This document shows, piece after piece, positions 10,328-20,345 of a stretch of 40,330 nucleotides of DNA. The stretch is taken from assembly GCA_015493385.1 (NCBI GenBank), contig WGDE01000070.1, positions 1-40,330 of the forward strand. Direction: 5' to 3'. How positions within the stretch are numbered: the stretch's first letter is position 1; each line of letters opens with the position of its first letter. This DNA is from Phycisphaerae bacterium (GTDB lineage: Bacteria; Planctomycetota; Phycisphaerae; Sedimentisphaerales; Sedimentisphaeraceae). The notes under the pieces were generated by a model. That model saw only the letters and a list, made by a program, of their open reading frames with translations, had not been told where the DNA came from and ran no database searches. A program made the translations under genes and the position numbers.

Positions 10328-11148
10328 TATTTTCTTACAATATCAAATATAGCTTTGCAGTCACTTACAGTTTTCTCTATCCATTCTATTGGCATTACAC
10401 AGGCTGCATCGCACATAGCTTTTTCTGGACGCGGGTGAACTTCTAGGAATAATGCGTTTGCTCCGGCGGCGATCGCAGCCTTTGCTAAGATTGGAGCCTT
10501 CTCCCTTGTGCCTGCGCTAGCATTGCCCAAACCGCCAGGTTGCTGCGTGCTGTGTGTTGCGTCGAAAATAACAGGGTAGCCAAGAGATTTCATATCTTCG
10601 ATCCCGCCCATATCGTTGACGAGTCTATTGTAGCCAAAGAATGTTCCCCTCTCTGAGAGCATTATCTTTTTCGCGCCGCCTTCTCTTAATTTCTCAACGA
10701 CATTCGTCATCTCTGCTGGCGATACAAACTGACCCTTCTTAACGCTGACTGGTTTGTTTGTTTTCGCGCAGGAGATTAGAAGGTCTGTCTGTCTGCAAAG
10801 AAATGCAGGAATTTGCAGGCAATCAACCACCTCCGCGCAGATGGCAGGTTGGCTCGATTCATGGATATCTGTCATTACAGAGAGCCCAGTTTTTTCTTTA
10901 ACACTTGCTAATATTTCTAAGCCTTTCTCAATTCCAGGGCCGCGGTAGCTAGAGATGCTTGAGCGATTTGCCTTGTCAAAACTAGCTTTAAAGATAAATT
11001 TAACACCAGTCTTGTCGCGCAGCCTAAGCAGAGATTCGGCTATCTCAAGGCAGTTATCTAGATCTTCTATAACGCATGGGCCCGCCATGACAAACATATC
11101 TTCGTTTAAACCAACCTTGATATCGCCTATATTGAAATTATCGCTCAC
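10327..11148 (-). CDS. kdsA: 2-dehydro-3-deoxyphosphooctonate aldolase (KDO-8-P synthase)
   Basis: MFVMAGPCVIE, FKASFDKANRSS, SERGTFFGYNRLVNDM, DATHSTQQPG, FLEVHPRPEKAMCD. GTG start at 11148 has a good SD (AAGGAT) on the minus strand; the upstream N-terminal extension is probably not translated. Confidence 0.95.
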   Translation of the reverse strand: MSDNFNIGDIKVGLNEDMFVMAGPCVIEDLDNCLEIAESLLRLRDKTGVKFIFKASFDKANRSSISSYRGPGIEKGLEILASVKEKTGLSVMTDIHESSQPAICAEVVDCLQIPAFLCRQTDLLISCAKTNKPVSVKKGQFVSPAEMTNVVEKLREGGAKKIMLSERGTFFGYNRLVNDMGGIEDMKSLGYPVIFDATHSTQQPGGLGNASAGTREKAPILAKAAIAAGANALFLEVHPRPEKAMCDAACVMPIEWIEKTVSDCKAIFDIVRK

Positions 11149-11237
11149 TTGAGTATCCTTTATTTTGATTATTGTTCTATATGCCAAGTCAGTATATACT
11201 TGAAACGCATATTTGTTCAAGCGAAAAACCCTCATAG

Positions 11238-12137
11238 ATGGAGATTAGACTATTGGCAGAGATTAAAGATATTCCAAAGCTTGGCGCAAGAGAGCCTGAT
11301 GCATACAAGAATTCTTTTGGCAGGGTGCTTTTGATTGGAGGCAGTACAGGTCTGAGCGGGGCGATATGTCTCTCTGGGTTAGCCGCAATGCGCAGTGGGG
11401 CAGGGCTAGTAGAGATTGCCACAGCTAGGAGTGTATGGCAGATTGTTGCAGGTTTTCACCCAGCCTATATGACCATTCCACTTAGCGATGAGGGCGGTAA
11501 AATTGGATATGATGCTATTTTTGAGCTTGAGGATAGGGTTGCTCGCTGCGATGTTGTAGCGTTTGGGCCTGGAATTGGCGTCTCTAGCGATGTTGTCGAT
11601 GTCCTTAGGTGGCTAATATCCAATGAAAATATAGATTTAGTGTTAGATGCCGATGGCCTAAATTGTCTCTCGAGGATTAGAGATTGGTATGAGCTTAGCA
11701 ATGCAAATCTAGTTATGACTCCTCATATCGGGGAGTTTCGAAGGTTATGGAGCAGTGTTTTTAGAGAATCTATGCCAGAGTCAAAAAAAGAGGCGGCATT
11801 GAAATTTTCGGCTAAGACTAAAACAACGCTGATTTTGAAGTCCGCAGAGACGATTGTTGCGTCCAATGGAGATTACTACATCAATAAAAAGCCAAATCCA
11901 GCAATGGCAACCGCCGGTAGCGGCGATGTATTAACTGGTATAGTTGCAGCCCTTTGGGCGCAGTGGAAGCTCAGCGAAAAAAAGAGCTCACCATTGCCAG
12001 CATCGATAGCGGCAGTTTTTCTGCATTCTAGAGCAGGAGAAGTTGCCAGAGAAGATTTCGGAGAGATCTCGCTTATCGCAACGGATATAATAGACTCTCT
12101 CCCCAAAGCGTTTTTAACCTCTGGTTGGGCTCATTGA
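11238..12137 (+). CDS. nnrD: ADP-dependent NAD(P)H-hydrate dehydratase (YjeF C-terminal/NnrD type)
   Basis: GRVLLIGGSTGLSGAICLSGLAAMRSGAGLV, VLDADGLN, MTPHIGEFRRL, NPAMATAGSGDVLTGIVAA. Confidence 0.92.
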   Translation: MEIRLLAEIKDIPKLGAREPDAYKNSFGRVLLIGGSTGLSGAICLSGLAAMRSGAGLVEIATARSVWQIVAGFHPAYMTIPLSDEGGKIGYDAIFELEDRVARCDVVAFGPGIGVSSDVVDVLRWLISNENIDLVLDADGLNCLSRIRDWYELSNANLVMTPHIGEFRRLWSSVFRESMPESKKEAALKFSAKTKTTLILKSAETIVASNGDYYINKKPNPAMATAGSGDVLTGIVAALWAQWKLSEKKSSPLPASIAAVFLHSRAGEVAREDFGEISLIATDIIDSLPKAFLTSGWAH

Positions 12138-12245
12138 TTAGCAGGCTAGTTTTTTCATCTTTTCATTGTTGTCTTAGCAGAGGCTTATCAATATAATGTT
12201 AGGGAATTTTTTTTAAGATAGAGCAACTATTAGAAAGGGATATTT

Positions 12246-13931
12246 ATGCCTTATTCAATTGGGCTTGACTACGGAACAAACTCAGTTAGAGCTTTGATTA
12301 TTGATGTTAAAGATGGACGTGAACTTGGTGTTGCAGTTTACGAATACGAGAGCGGCACAAACGGCATTATTCTAGACCCATCAGACCATAACGTTGCGAG
12401 GCAAAATCCAGCTGATTACCTAAAGGGAATCGAAGTAACTGTGACTGCTGCTATAAGCGATGCGCAAAAGGCAAAGCCAGATTTTGATGCGCATGAGATA
12501 ATCGGTATTGGAATAGACACAACAGGTTCAACTCCTCTAGCGGTAAACGAAGAGGGAACTCCTCTTGCGCTTACTGATGAGTTTAAAGATAATCCAAACG
12601 CCATGGCTTGGCTTTGGAAAGATCATACATCTTTCGCTGAGGCTAGCGAGATTACTGAGCTTGCCAAAAAAGAACACCCAGAATATCTCGCCAAATGCGG
12701 CGGAATATATTCTAGCGAATGGTTCTTTAGTAAGCTCTTGCACTGCTTGCGCGTCGATGAAGCTGTTTTTGATGCGGCCTTTAGCTGGGTGGAATATTGC
12801 GATTGGTTGCCTGCTGTTTTGGCGGGTGATACAAATCCATTGACACTCAAACGCAGTGTCTGCGCAGCTGGCCACAAGGCAATGTTCTCCAAAGAGTGGG
12901 GCGGTTTGCCGGCTAAAGATTTCCTTGCAAAGCTCGATCCGAAGCTTGGAGATTTGAGAGATCGTCTATACAGCGAGGCGTATGCGGTTGATACCGAAGC
13001 TGGAAAACTATGCAGTGAATGGGCAACTAAGCTTGGCCTCAAAGAAGGTATTCCGATAGCGGTCGGAGCGTTTGATGCGCATCTTGGAGCGGTTGGTTCT
13101 GGAATTGGCGATGGAACAATGGTCAAGATTATGGGCACAAGCTGCTGCGATATGGTGGTTGGAGATTTAGCCACTAAACTCAGCGATATTCCTGGAATCT
13201 GTGGTATTGTTGAGGGTTCTGTTTTGCCGGGATTCTATGGTTTAGAAGCGGGGCAATCAGCCGTTGGTGATCTTTACAATTGGTTTGTCGATTCGATTGA
13301 ACCAGGCGGCGCTCAAGCCGGTTCGCATGTTAGCCTAACACGAAAGGCAAAAGAATTAAAGCCGGGCGAGTCAGGGCTTATCTATCTAGACTGGAATAAC
13401 GGGAATAGGACTATCCTTGTAGACCAGAGATTGACGGGGCTTCTAATAGGCCAGACTCTTCACACAAAGCCATACGAGATATACCGCGCACTTGTTGAGG
13501 CGACTGCGTTTGGAGCATTATCAATTATAAACCGCTTTGAGGAGTATGGCGTATCGATTGACGATATTGTTGTTTGCGGCGGTATTGCAGAGAAGAATTC
13601 TATGGTAATGCAAATATTTGCAGACATTACAAATAGGCAGATGAAGGTGTCAAGTTCGAGCCAGACATGCGCACTTGGAGCTGCTATTGCGGCATCGGTT
13701 GTTGCAGGCAGTGAAAACGGTGGTTACGACAGTTGCACTGAAGCGCAGAAGAATATTTGTTTTGTAAAGGATACGGTCTACAAACCAATCGCTGAGAATG
13801 TTGTGGTCTATGAGAAGCTATTTAGACTTTACATGCAACTACATGACGGCTTTGGTGTTAAGGGCAGCTCCTGCGATATGTCAAATGTGATGAAGGATCT
13901 ATTAGAGATAAAGGATCAAGCAAACGCTTAA
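12246..13931 (+). CDS. araB: Ribulokinase
   Basis: FGGY-kinase motifs: MPYSIGLDYGTNSVRALIIDVKDGRELG, IGIDTTGSTPL, GAFDAHLGAVGSGI, KIMGTSCCDM; start preceded by SD GAAAGGGA. Confidence 0.94.
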   Translation: MPYSIGLDYGTNSVRALIIDVKDGRELGVAVYEYESGTNGIILDPSDHNVARQNPADYLKGIEVTVTAAISDAQKAKPDFDAHEIIGIGIDTTGSTPLAVNEEGTPLALTDEFKDNPNAMAWLWKDHTSFAEASEITELAKKEHPEYLAKCGGIYSSEWFFSKLLHCLRVDEAVFDAAFSWVEYCDWLPAVLAGDTNPLTLKRSVCAAGHKAMFSKEWGGLPAKDFLAKLDPKLGDLRDRLYSEAYAVDTEAGKLCSEWATKLGLKEGIPIAVGAFDAHLGAVGSGIGDGTMVKIMGTSCCDMVVGDLATKLSDIPGICGIVEGSVLPGFYGLEAGQSAVGDLYNWFVDSIEPGGAQAGSHVSLTRKAKELKPGESGLIYLDWNNGNRTILVDQRLTGLLIGQTLHTKPYEIYRALVEATAFGALSIINRFEEYGVSIDDIVVCGGIAEKNSMVMQIFADITNRQMKVSSSSQTCALGAAIAASVVAGSENGGYDSCTEAQKNICFVKDTVYKPIAENVVVYEKLFRLYMQLHDGFGVKGSSCDMSNVMKDLLEIKDQANA

Positions 13932-13951
13932 CCCTAAAAAAAAATAGCTAT

Positions 13952-13993
13952 AAAAAAAGCCTCAATATCGATCATCTGATATTGGGGCTTTTT
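13952..13993. terminator. Bidirectional intrinsic terminator between convergent araB and cheW
   Basis: AAAAAAGCCTCAATATC-GATCATCT-GATATTGGGGCTTTTT; A-run and T-run flank an 11-bp stem. Confidence 0.88.
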
Positions 13994-14014
13994 AAATATG
14001 CGTATCAAATATTC

Positions 14015-14488
14015 TTACATCGCATTTAACTCATTGATGTCCAAGATTTTATCTATGTCTAGAAGAATCTTTACTGTGCCATTTATCTTGCCAATACCTA
14101 AGATGTATTCTGTCTCAACCATAGAACCAAACTCTGGGGCAGGGTCTACGTCTTCACTTGAGATGTTTTGAACCTCACTGACTTTATCAACAATTATACC
14201 AGTCGATACAATCTTACCTTCAAGTTCAGTCTCTACAACTATAATGCAAGTTTGATCTGTTGGTTCGACCTCCATCATGCCAAACTTAACTCTCAGGTCT
14301 AATACAGGTATCACTTGACCGCGTAAGTTTATCACTCCCTTGATGTGCATTGGTGTACGAGGTATAGGTGTTATGCTAGTAAGTCCGAAGATTTCTCTGA
14401 CCTTTAGAATTTCAAAGCCATATTCTTCTTCTCCTAAAGCAAATGTTAGGAACTTACCATCGGTTCTTATTAATGATTCAGCATTCAT
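14015..14488 (-). CDS. cheW: Chemotaxis coupling protein CheW
   Basis: FLTFALGEEEYGFEILKVREIFGLTSITPIPRTPMHIKGVINLRGQVIPVLDLRVKFGM. Confidence 0.95.
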   Translation of the reverse strand: MNAESLIRTDGKFLTFALGEEEYGFEILKVREIFGLTSITPIPRTPMHIKGVINLRGQVIPVLDLRVKFGMMEVEPTDQTCIIVVETELEGKIVSTGIIVDKVSEVQNISSEDVDPAPEFGSMVETEYILGIGKINGTVKILLDIDKILDINELNAM

Positions 14489-14789
14489 GTCATCTCCTTA
14501 TTTTCAGAACATTTACGCCACTCTGATCGACGCTTCGCTTTTACTGCATAACTAGAAGATATAAAAAATAATGATAGTAAGATTGTCAGGGCTGTGTTTT
14601 ATAGGTTGCGCAGCAAGTTCTGTTTGTTAGCCCTTCTTAACCGCAGATATTATCGGCAGGGCGAGAATGTTTAATAATCAACTATTTTGCTTTTACATTT
14701 TTTTAAGTCCGATATAATACTTGGATTGTTTAGTAATCATCTTAAAATACCGGTAAAATTCTCTTAGATATACGCATTGGAGCCTTTTA

Positions 14790-15770
14790 ATGGAACATCA
14801 ATACATAGCAGACTTGAAAGCAGGGACATTACTTCAAGATATTTATATGGTAACACAGCCAGTTCTTAGAAATACAACTAGAGGCGATTTTTATATTGCG
14901 ATGTTTCTCTCAGATAAGACCGGTAGGGCAAACTGCCGCATCTGGAGTGCGACACAAGAGTTATACGACTCAATACCAAAAGAAGGTTTTGTTAGGGTCA
15001 AAGCTAAAACCGAACTTTATCAGGGTAATATGCAGATTGTTGCTAACAATGTAGAAGTTGTTGACCCTTCAGAGGTTAATCTTGAGGATTTTCTACCTAA
15101 AACATCTAAAGATATTCCGGCGATGTTTGCTCAGCTAAAGCAAAATCTCGCCCAGATACAGGATGACAATCTCAAGGCGCTACTTAGAGAGTATCTCTCC
15201 GATCGAGAACTGATGCAAAAATTCTGCAAAGCTCCTGCGGCTATTAAGATGCACCATGCTTATATTGGGGGGCTTTTAGAGCATACCCACAATATGCTAG
15301 AGGTTGCAACGCGTATTTTACCTTTATACCCAAATGTTCAAGCCGATCTTGTTTTGGCGGGTATTTTCTTGCACGATATATGCAAGACTTCGGAATTGTC
15401 ATATGATCTAGCATTTAGCTATACAATGACGGGTCAACTTCTTGGCCATATCGTGCAGGCAGCAATAATGTTAGACCAAAAGGCTGATGTTCTCTTGGAT
15501 AAAGGTATTGAGATTGACAGGGCTGTCCTTGACAATCTAACACATATTATTCTCTCTCATCATGGCAAATATGAGTTTGGCTCGCCGAAACTTCCTGCGA
15601 CTCCAGAGGCATTGATGGTTAACTATATTGATGATTTGGACGCTAAAATGAACTTTGTTGAGGATGCGCAGCTAAATGATGGAGCTGATGATGAGTGGAC
15701 AAATTGGAAACCGCTGAGTATAAACGCCGGTACAAGATATCTGCGTACAAAGGTGATGAATAAGAAGTAA
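14790..15770 (+). CDS. yhaM: YhaM-like 3'-5' exoribonuclease (OB fold + HD domain)
   Basis: OB-like N-terminus; HD motifs AGIFLHDICKTSEL, LSHHGKYEFGSPKLPATPEALMVNYIDDLDAKMN. Confidence 0.9.
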   Translation: MEHQYIADLKAGTLLQDIYMVTQPVLRNTTRGDFYIAMFLSDKTGRANCRIWSATQELYDSIPKEGFVRVKAKTELYQGNMQIVANNVEVVDPSEVNLEDFLPKTSKDIPAMFAQLKQNLAQIQDDNLKALLREYLSDRELMQKFCKAPAAIKMHHAYIGGLLEHTHNMLEVATRILPLYPNVQADLVLAGIFLHDICKTSELSYDLAFSYTMTGQLLGHIVQAAIMLDQKADVLLDKGIEIDRAVLDNLTHIILSHHGKYEFGSPKLPATPEALMVNYIDDLDAKMNFVEDAQLNDGADDEWTNWKPLSINAGTRYLRTKVMNKK

Positions 15771-15776
15771 GACTAG

Positions 15777-16172
15777 CTACTTGAGATGCTGGCTGAGTTC
15801 TTCCCTGATACCATCTGGGATTTTTACGGAGCATTTATTTTTGAAATCATAATGCACCATAATAGCCTTGCCGTCTGCGCAGAGTGTATTTCTTTGCCAT
15901 AGTTGTTGGTAGGTTGTTAGAGATGAGTTTCCAATCTTTTCGATAAAACTTCTAACTTCAACATCTTGACCAAGGAATATTTCAGCGTTGAAGTTATACT
16001 CGGTTCTTGCCATTATTAGATTCCACTTGGTAATTTTACCATTGCCAATCGGCATAAACATTTTGAAAAAAGGGTTCCTTGCCTGCTCAAACCATCTTGC
16101 GAGGGTGCAGTTGTTTATATGACCAAGCGCATCTGTGTCGTATAGGGCTGGAGTTATAATTTCTTTTATCAT
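15777..16172 (-). CDS. Acyl-CoA thioesterase, 4HBT/YbgC family
   Basis: YDTDALGHINNCTLARWFEQARNPFF hotdog-fold signature. Confidence 0.85.
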   Translation of the reverse strand: MIKEIITPALYDTDALGHINNCTLARWFEQARNPFFKMFMPIGNGKITKWNLIMARTEYNFNAEIFLGQDVEVRSFIEKIGNSSLTTYQQLWQRNTLCADGKAIMVHYDFKNKCSVKIPDGIREELSQHLK

Positions 16173-16177
16173 TTTGA

Positions 16178-17926
16178 TTACTCGAATTTTATGTCGGTTA
16201 AAACTAACTGAACAGTTCGTGAGCCGTTGTACTCGTTGATTTGTGGTTCGTATGCTATGCTGAAAAAATCGGCCTCCTGCAATTTCTTCTCAAGATTACC
16301 CATCCTAAAACCAATACATCGCAGGGTGTTGGTGTTGTCCCTTATTGTTATCTGAAGGTGCTCGCCTTTAGCGCCGACAGTTCTAGGTTTCCCCACTAGT
16401 TCAACTGCTCTGGTAGCAAAGATTGGTTTTGGGTTTGCCTTTCCAAATGGGCCAAGCTTGTTGAGCTCTTCGATTAGTTTTATGGTAAAAATACTCAGAG
16501 GATATTCGCCATCGATGTAGAGTTTTGATTCTATCTCCTTTTCACAGAGATTTTTTTTTGTATATTCCTCGAATGCCATAGAGAAGTCAGCAATTTTTTT
16601 GGTCTCAATCTGTAGCCCAGCAGCCATAGCATGACCACCAAAGCCAATTAAATGCTCCTTGCAGGCTTCGATTGCGTCTAGAATGTTAAATCCTTCAATA
16701 CTCCTTGCCGAGCCAACACTTACTCCGTTTGAAGAATTTAGCATGATAGTAGGGCGGTAGTACTTTTCTATCACTCTAGATGCAACGATGCCGATAACCC
16801 CTTGGTGCCAGTCTTCGCTAGACAATACGATGCTTCTGTTATCGGGATGGTCTAGCTTATGTGCAGCTATCAGCTCGCTAGCTTGTTTGAATATTTTCTT
16901 TTCAGTCGAGCGTCTTTTTGTATTTTGCTGTTTTAGGTATTCAACGATGCGAATGCTGCGCAGATCATTATCGCTCGTGAGAAGCTCGACCGCTAGGCGC
17001 GCGTGCCCCATTCTTCCCGCGGCATTTAGCATAGGTGCAATACCAAAGGAAATTGATTCGCTATCGAGATATTTGCCATCAAGCCCGTTTGCACTGAGTA
17101 GAGCTCTTATTCCTGGAAGCTTTGATGATGGCATTGCGCTTAGGCCGTAATGGGCGAGTGCGCGATTTTCTCCAACTAAATTCATAACATCAGAGATAGT
17201 TCCCATCATTGCTAAATTGGTGGCATTTAGCAAAAACTCCCTGAGTCTTGGGTAGAGTTTTGTGTCTTCTTTATATCTATTACTTACTGCCCAGGCCAGC
17301 TTAAACGCCACCATTGCACCGGCAGAATGTGGGTTTGGGTAGTTCTCTAAAAGTGGGTGTACTATTGCAACAACATCTGGCAACTCTTTTGAAGGTTGGT
17401 GATGATCTGTTATTATCATATCTACGCCAAGGGACTTAGCTAAACTAGCCTCATTTATCGCGGTAACTCCGCAGTCTACTGTTATTATGAGATTGGTCTT
17501 TGACTTGGCTATCTCTTTAATTGAGTCAACATTTAAACCATATCCCTCTTCGACGCGGTGTGGGATGTAGTAATCGATGTTTGCCTCGAGCATTTTAAAC
17601 AGATACCATAGTATTGACGTTGAGGTTATTCCGTCAACATCGTAGTCGCCATAGATAGTGATTTTCTCCTTTGCGATGAGTGCATCTGCTATTCTATCAA
17701 CGGCCTTTTCTACGCCAGGCATTAGAGACGGCTCTAGCATATCTGTGAGTTTTGGACTGATGAATTTCTTGGCAACCTCTAGATCTCTAATATCTCGATT
17801 GAGAAGTATCTGTCCAATGATGGTACTAGTGTTTAACTGCTGCGCAAGTTTTCTGGATTCTTCAGGTCTAGAAGGAGCGACAACCCATTTCTTACTTAAT
17901 TTTTGCATCCTTGCAGCAAATCGCAT
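16178..17926 (-). CDS. recJ: Single-stranded-DNA-specific exonuclease RecJ
   Basis: ITIYGDYDVDGITSTSIL, IITVDCGVTAINE, MIITDHHQP, NAAGRMGHARLAVELL, FGGHAMAAGLQI. Confidence 0.96.
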   Translation of the reverse strand: MRFAARMQKLSKKWVVAPSRPEESRKLAQQLNTSTIIGQILLNRDIRDLEVAKKFISPKLTDMLEPSLMPGVEKAVDRIADALIAKEKITIYGDYDVDGITSTSILWYLFKMLEANIDYYIPHRVEEGYGLNVDSIKEIAKSKTNLIITVDCGVTAINEASLAKSLGVDMIITDHHQPSKELPDVVAIVHPLLENYPNPHSAGAMVAFKLAWAVSNRYKEDTKLYPRLREFLLNATNLAMMGTISDVMNLVGENRALAHYGLSAMPSSKLPGIRALLSANGLDGKYLDSESISFGIAPMLNAAGRMGHARLAVELLTSDNDLRSIRIVEYLKQQNTKRRSTEKKIFKQASELIAAHKLDHPDNRSIVLSSEDWHQGVIGIVASRVIEKYYRPTIMLNSSNGVSVGSARSIEGFNILDAIEACKEHLIGFGGHAMAAGLQIETKKIADFSMAFEEYTKKNLCEKEIESKLYIDGEYPLSIFTIKLIEELNKLGPFGKANPKPIFATRAVELVGKPRTVGAKGEHLQITIRDNTNTLRCIGFRMGNLEKKLQEADFFSIAYEPQINEYNGSRTVQLVLTDIKFE

Positions 17927-18236
17927 CCGAATTTTCCGTAAATATTAGACGATATTTATAGGCACCACGCCCGACTTTGTGCATTATAGCATCATATAAG
18001 GCAGTCTTTAAAACAAAAAGACGGGAAAATTGCAAATTAAAAACGCAAAAGAAACAAAAGACTAAAAGATTTTAACCGCAGATGAATGCAGTTGTTTTTA
18101 AACTGTTTTCCCAATATTGAACTAATCTTAATAGCTTGGTTTTGACGATTTAACTAACGTTGCGTTTGATGAAATTGATTGATAAATGCTGACAAGGTGG
18201 ATTTTATGTGTTTTTTAAGGGTTTTTCGAGGTTTAT

Positions 18237-18962
18237 ATGGATATTAAAAACGTAGTTGATGCGATTGAGTTAGATAAAATATATATAATTAGAATTGTTG
18301 TGGCGATGTTGCTTGGAGGCCTTGTTGGTATGGAGAGGCAGCTTAGAGGCCGAGTTGCTGGGCTTCGTACAAACATTCTTGTCTGTATCGGAGCGGCGGC
18401 GGTTACTATAGTCTTTGACCGTATGTTCATACAGTACACTATTGACTCTAGTTCTGTTATCCGGATGGACCCAGCCCGTATTGCCGCAGGAATAATAACA
18501 GGCGTTGGTTTTCTTGGTGCTGGAGCGATTATCAAAAGTAATGACTCCATACGCGGGCTTACCACAGCAGCATCTATCTGGGCAGTTGCCGCTATAGGTA
18601 TTGCAACTGGGGTCGGCTATTATGTTATAGCAGCAACACTTACTGCACTTATACTTTTCTCTCTTTACATATTGCACACTCTTCCACTGAGTAGAAATGT
18701 CTATTTTACAATGCGTATGGGTTGGAGCGGTGAACTTAATATCCTCGATGAGGTAGTCTCTGAGCTAGAGGCTGGAGAGATTGTTGTTAAGAGCCGAATT
18801 ATAAAGAGAAGCCCTCAAAACGGTAAGTGTCAGGCGGTCTTGAAGCTCAGGCTCTCACAAAAACACCTCGACTATGAGCTTATCGAAAAATGGCACAGCG
18901 ATTCACGCTTCGATGAAGTTGCTCTCTACAGCTATAACGTGTCTAGTAATCTTGAAGGATAA
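18237..18962 (+). CDS. MgtC/SapB family protein
   Basis: LLGGLVGMERQLRGRVAGLRTNILVCIGAAAVTI, GVGFLGAGAIIKSNDSIRGLTTAASIWAVAAIGIATG. Confidence 0.92.
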   Translation: MDIKNVVDAIELDKIYIIRIVVAMLLGGLVGMERQLRGRVAGLRTNILVCIGAAAVTIVFDRMFIQYTIDSSSVIRMDPARIAAGIITGVGFLGAGAIIKSNDSIRGLTTAASIWAVAAIGIATGVGYYVIAATLTALILFSLYILHTLPLSRNVYFTMRMGWSGELNILDEVVSELEAGEIVVKSRIIKRSPQNGKCQAVLKLRLSQKHLDYELIEKWHSDSRFDEVALYSYNVSSNLEG

Positions 18963-18990
18963 GTAGAGACGCACGGCCGTGCGTCTCTAC
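18963..18990. repeat. 28-bp perfect palindrome GTAGAGACGCACGGCCGTGCGTCTCTAC
   Basis: Exact self-reverse-complement; starts at the base after the mgtC-family stop codon and contains the stop codon of the minus-strand sialidase-like gene. Confidence 0.97.
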
Positions 18991-20126
18991 AATTTAACCT
19001 TAACGATAGAGACCTTATTGTTATACGCACTGATATAGTCGTCTTCAACAAAGGCTTCTTTTGTTATCTCAAACCAGATTGGGGCATCTGAGATAATTGC
19101 TCTTTCTTTTGATATATTAGCAACATGGAAGTTTCCCATAAGGTAAGCAGTTCCGTCTTTGCGCATGACAGGTACCGCTATCTCTTCTGTTGATTTAATT
19201 AGACATTTTTTCGAAGGGGCAAACTCAGCGAAAAATAATGGCGCGCGGCTCCATCTAACATCAGCATTATCTTCGGTTGGTCTCGTGTAGACTAGATAAA
19301 TCTTATCGTCAAGAAGCATCCAATGCTGCTGCGTTGATTTTAAAAGTATATCTTCCGAGTCGTCCCATTTCCACGGAGTTGCCTTATCCCAGTTTATTCC
19401 ATCGTTTGAGGTTGCCATGTAGCCGTGGTCGTCCGTTGCTCTTATCGTCATATAGAATTTGTCTTTGAATCTGACGATTGAAGGCTCTACTGCATATTTT
19501 GCTTCTACTTCAACAGCTGCGCCAACTTTCTTTTCTTTGAGAGTTTTTCCATCAAAGCTGCAAAGCATTGTGCAGCAAGAGTATTCTCTATCTTCGCTTG
19601 GATCGGCGTAATAGATTGGGAGTATAACGTCGCCATTTTCCAGAATCGCGATTTGAGGGCAGGCGATTCTCCAGTTTTTGTTGTCCTTGAAGAAAGGATG
19701 GAAAAAATTCTGTCTCTCTGAGTAGTTACCGCTTGAATCTCTGATTGCATAGACAGGTTTCTGATAATATTTCTCTGGGTGAAGATCTTTATCCATTTCT
19801 ATAAGTTTCTTTGGTCCGTAGGAAGTGGTGCAGCCTATCACAATTGTGGTGTTGGTTTTCTCATGATAAAAGGGGCGTATATCTGCAACTCCCTCGTAAA
19901 CATCCTCAGCTAACTCTACCATATCTAGGGGTGGTATCACTTCTGCCTGAGTCCAACTTGCGCAGTCGTCGGTTGATATTGCATATAGTGGAGGCCCGTA
20001 CGTGTCGCCAGCTCCGTTGAAAGTTTGCAACGTCATAAGCAGACCCTCTGGTATTGGGCTTATTGCTGGGTGGAAATAATTAGGCTCACTCTCTTTCTCG
20101 AAGTGGAATATTCTCTCTATTTTCAT
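18987..20126 (-). CDS. Exo-alpha-sialidase-like (BNR/six-bladed beta-propeller) protein
   Basis: DDCASWTQAEVIPPL, YMTIRATDDHGYMATSNDGINWDKATPWKWDDS (Asp-box-like); MGNFHVANISKE; no N-terminal signal peptide. Confidence 0.72.
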   Translation of the reverse strand: MKIERIFHFEKESEPNYFHPAISPIPEGLLMTLQTFNGAGDTYGPPLYAISTDDCASWTQAEVIPPLDMVELAEDVYEGVADIRPFYHEKTNTTIVIGCTTSYGPKKLIEMDKDLHPEKYYQKPVYAIRDSSGNYSERQNFFHPFFKDNKNWRIACPQIAILENGDVILPIYYADPSEDREYSCCTMLCSFDGKTLKEKKVGAAVEVEAKYAVEPSIVRFKDKFYMTIRATDDHGYMATSNDGINWDKATPWKWDDSEDILLKSTQQHWMLLDDKIYLVYTRPTEDNADVRWSRAPLFFAEFAPSKKCLIKSTEEIAVPVMRKDGTAYLMGNFHVANISKERAIISDAPIWFEITKEAFVEDDYISAYNNKVSIVKVKL

Positions 20127-20345
20127 ATCTCTAGCTCGATAATTAAATTCTAAATTGTTAGGCTACTTAGAAGGAGTATACTCTTGGCAATATAAACAAT
20201 CAAGTGAGTCACAGGCGTTTTTGAAAATTGTTTGCTTTGATGACTACTTGAAGTTTCTCTTTTCCTGCTTGATTAGATATGCCAATATATATATGATGAC
20301 CTTAGTCATTATTAGGCGATTTGTGATATATTAAAAGAGAGAGCT

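Noticed and set aside
12416-13174. Minus-strand ORFs (up to 183 aa) and a plus-strand alternative frame within araB
   Set aside because: Fully overlapped by a well-supported araB; no family features in the alternative translations.
14590-14640. GGGCTGTG...TTAGCCC pairing upstream of yhaM as a terminator or ncRNA
   Set aside because: Only ~5 bp stem with a large loop and no T-run; too weak to call.
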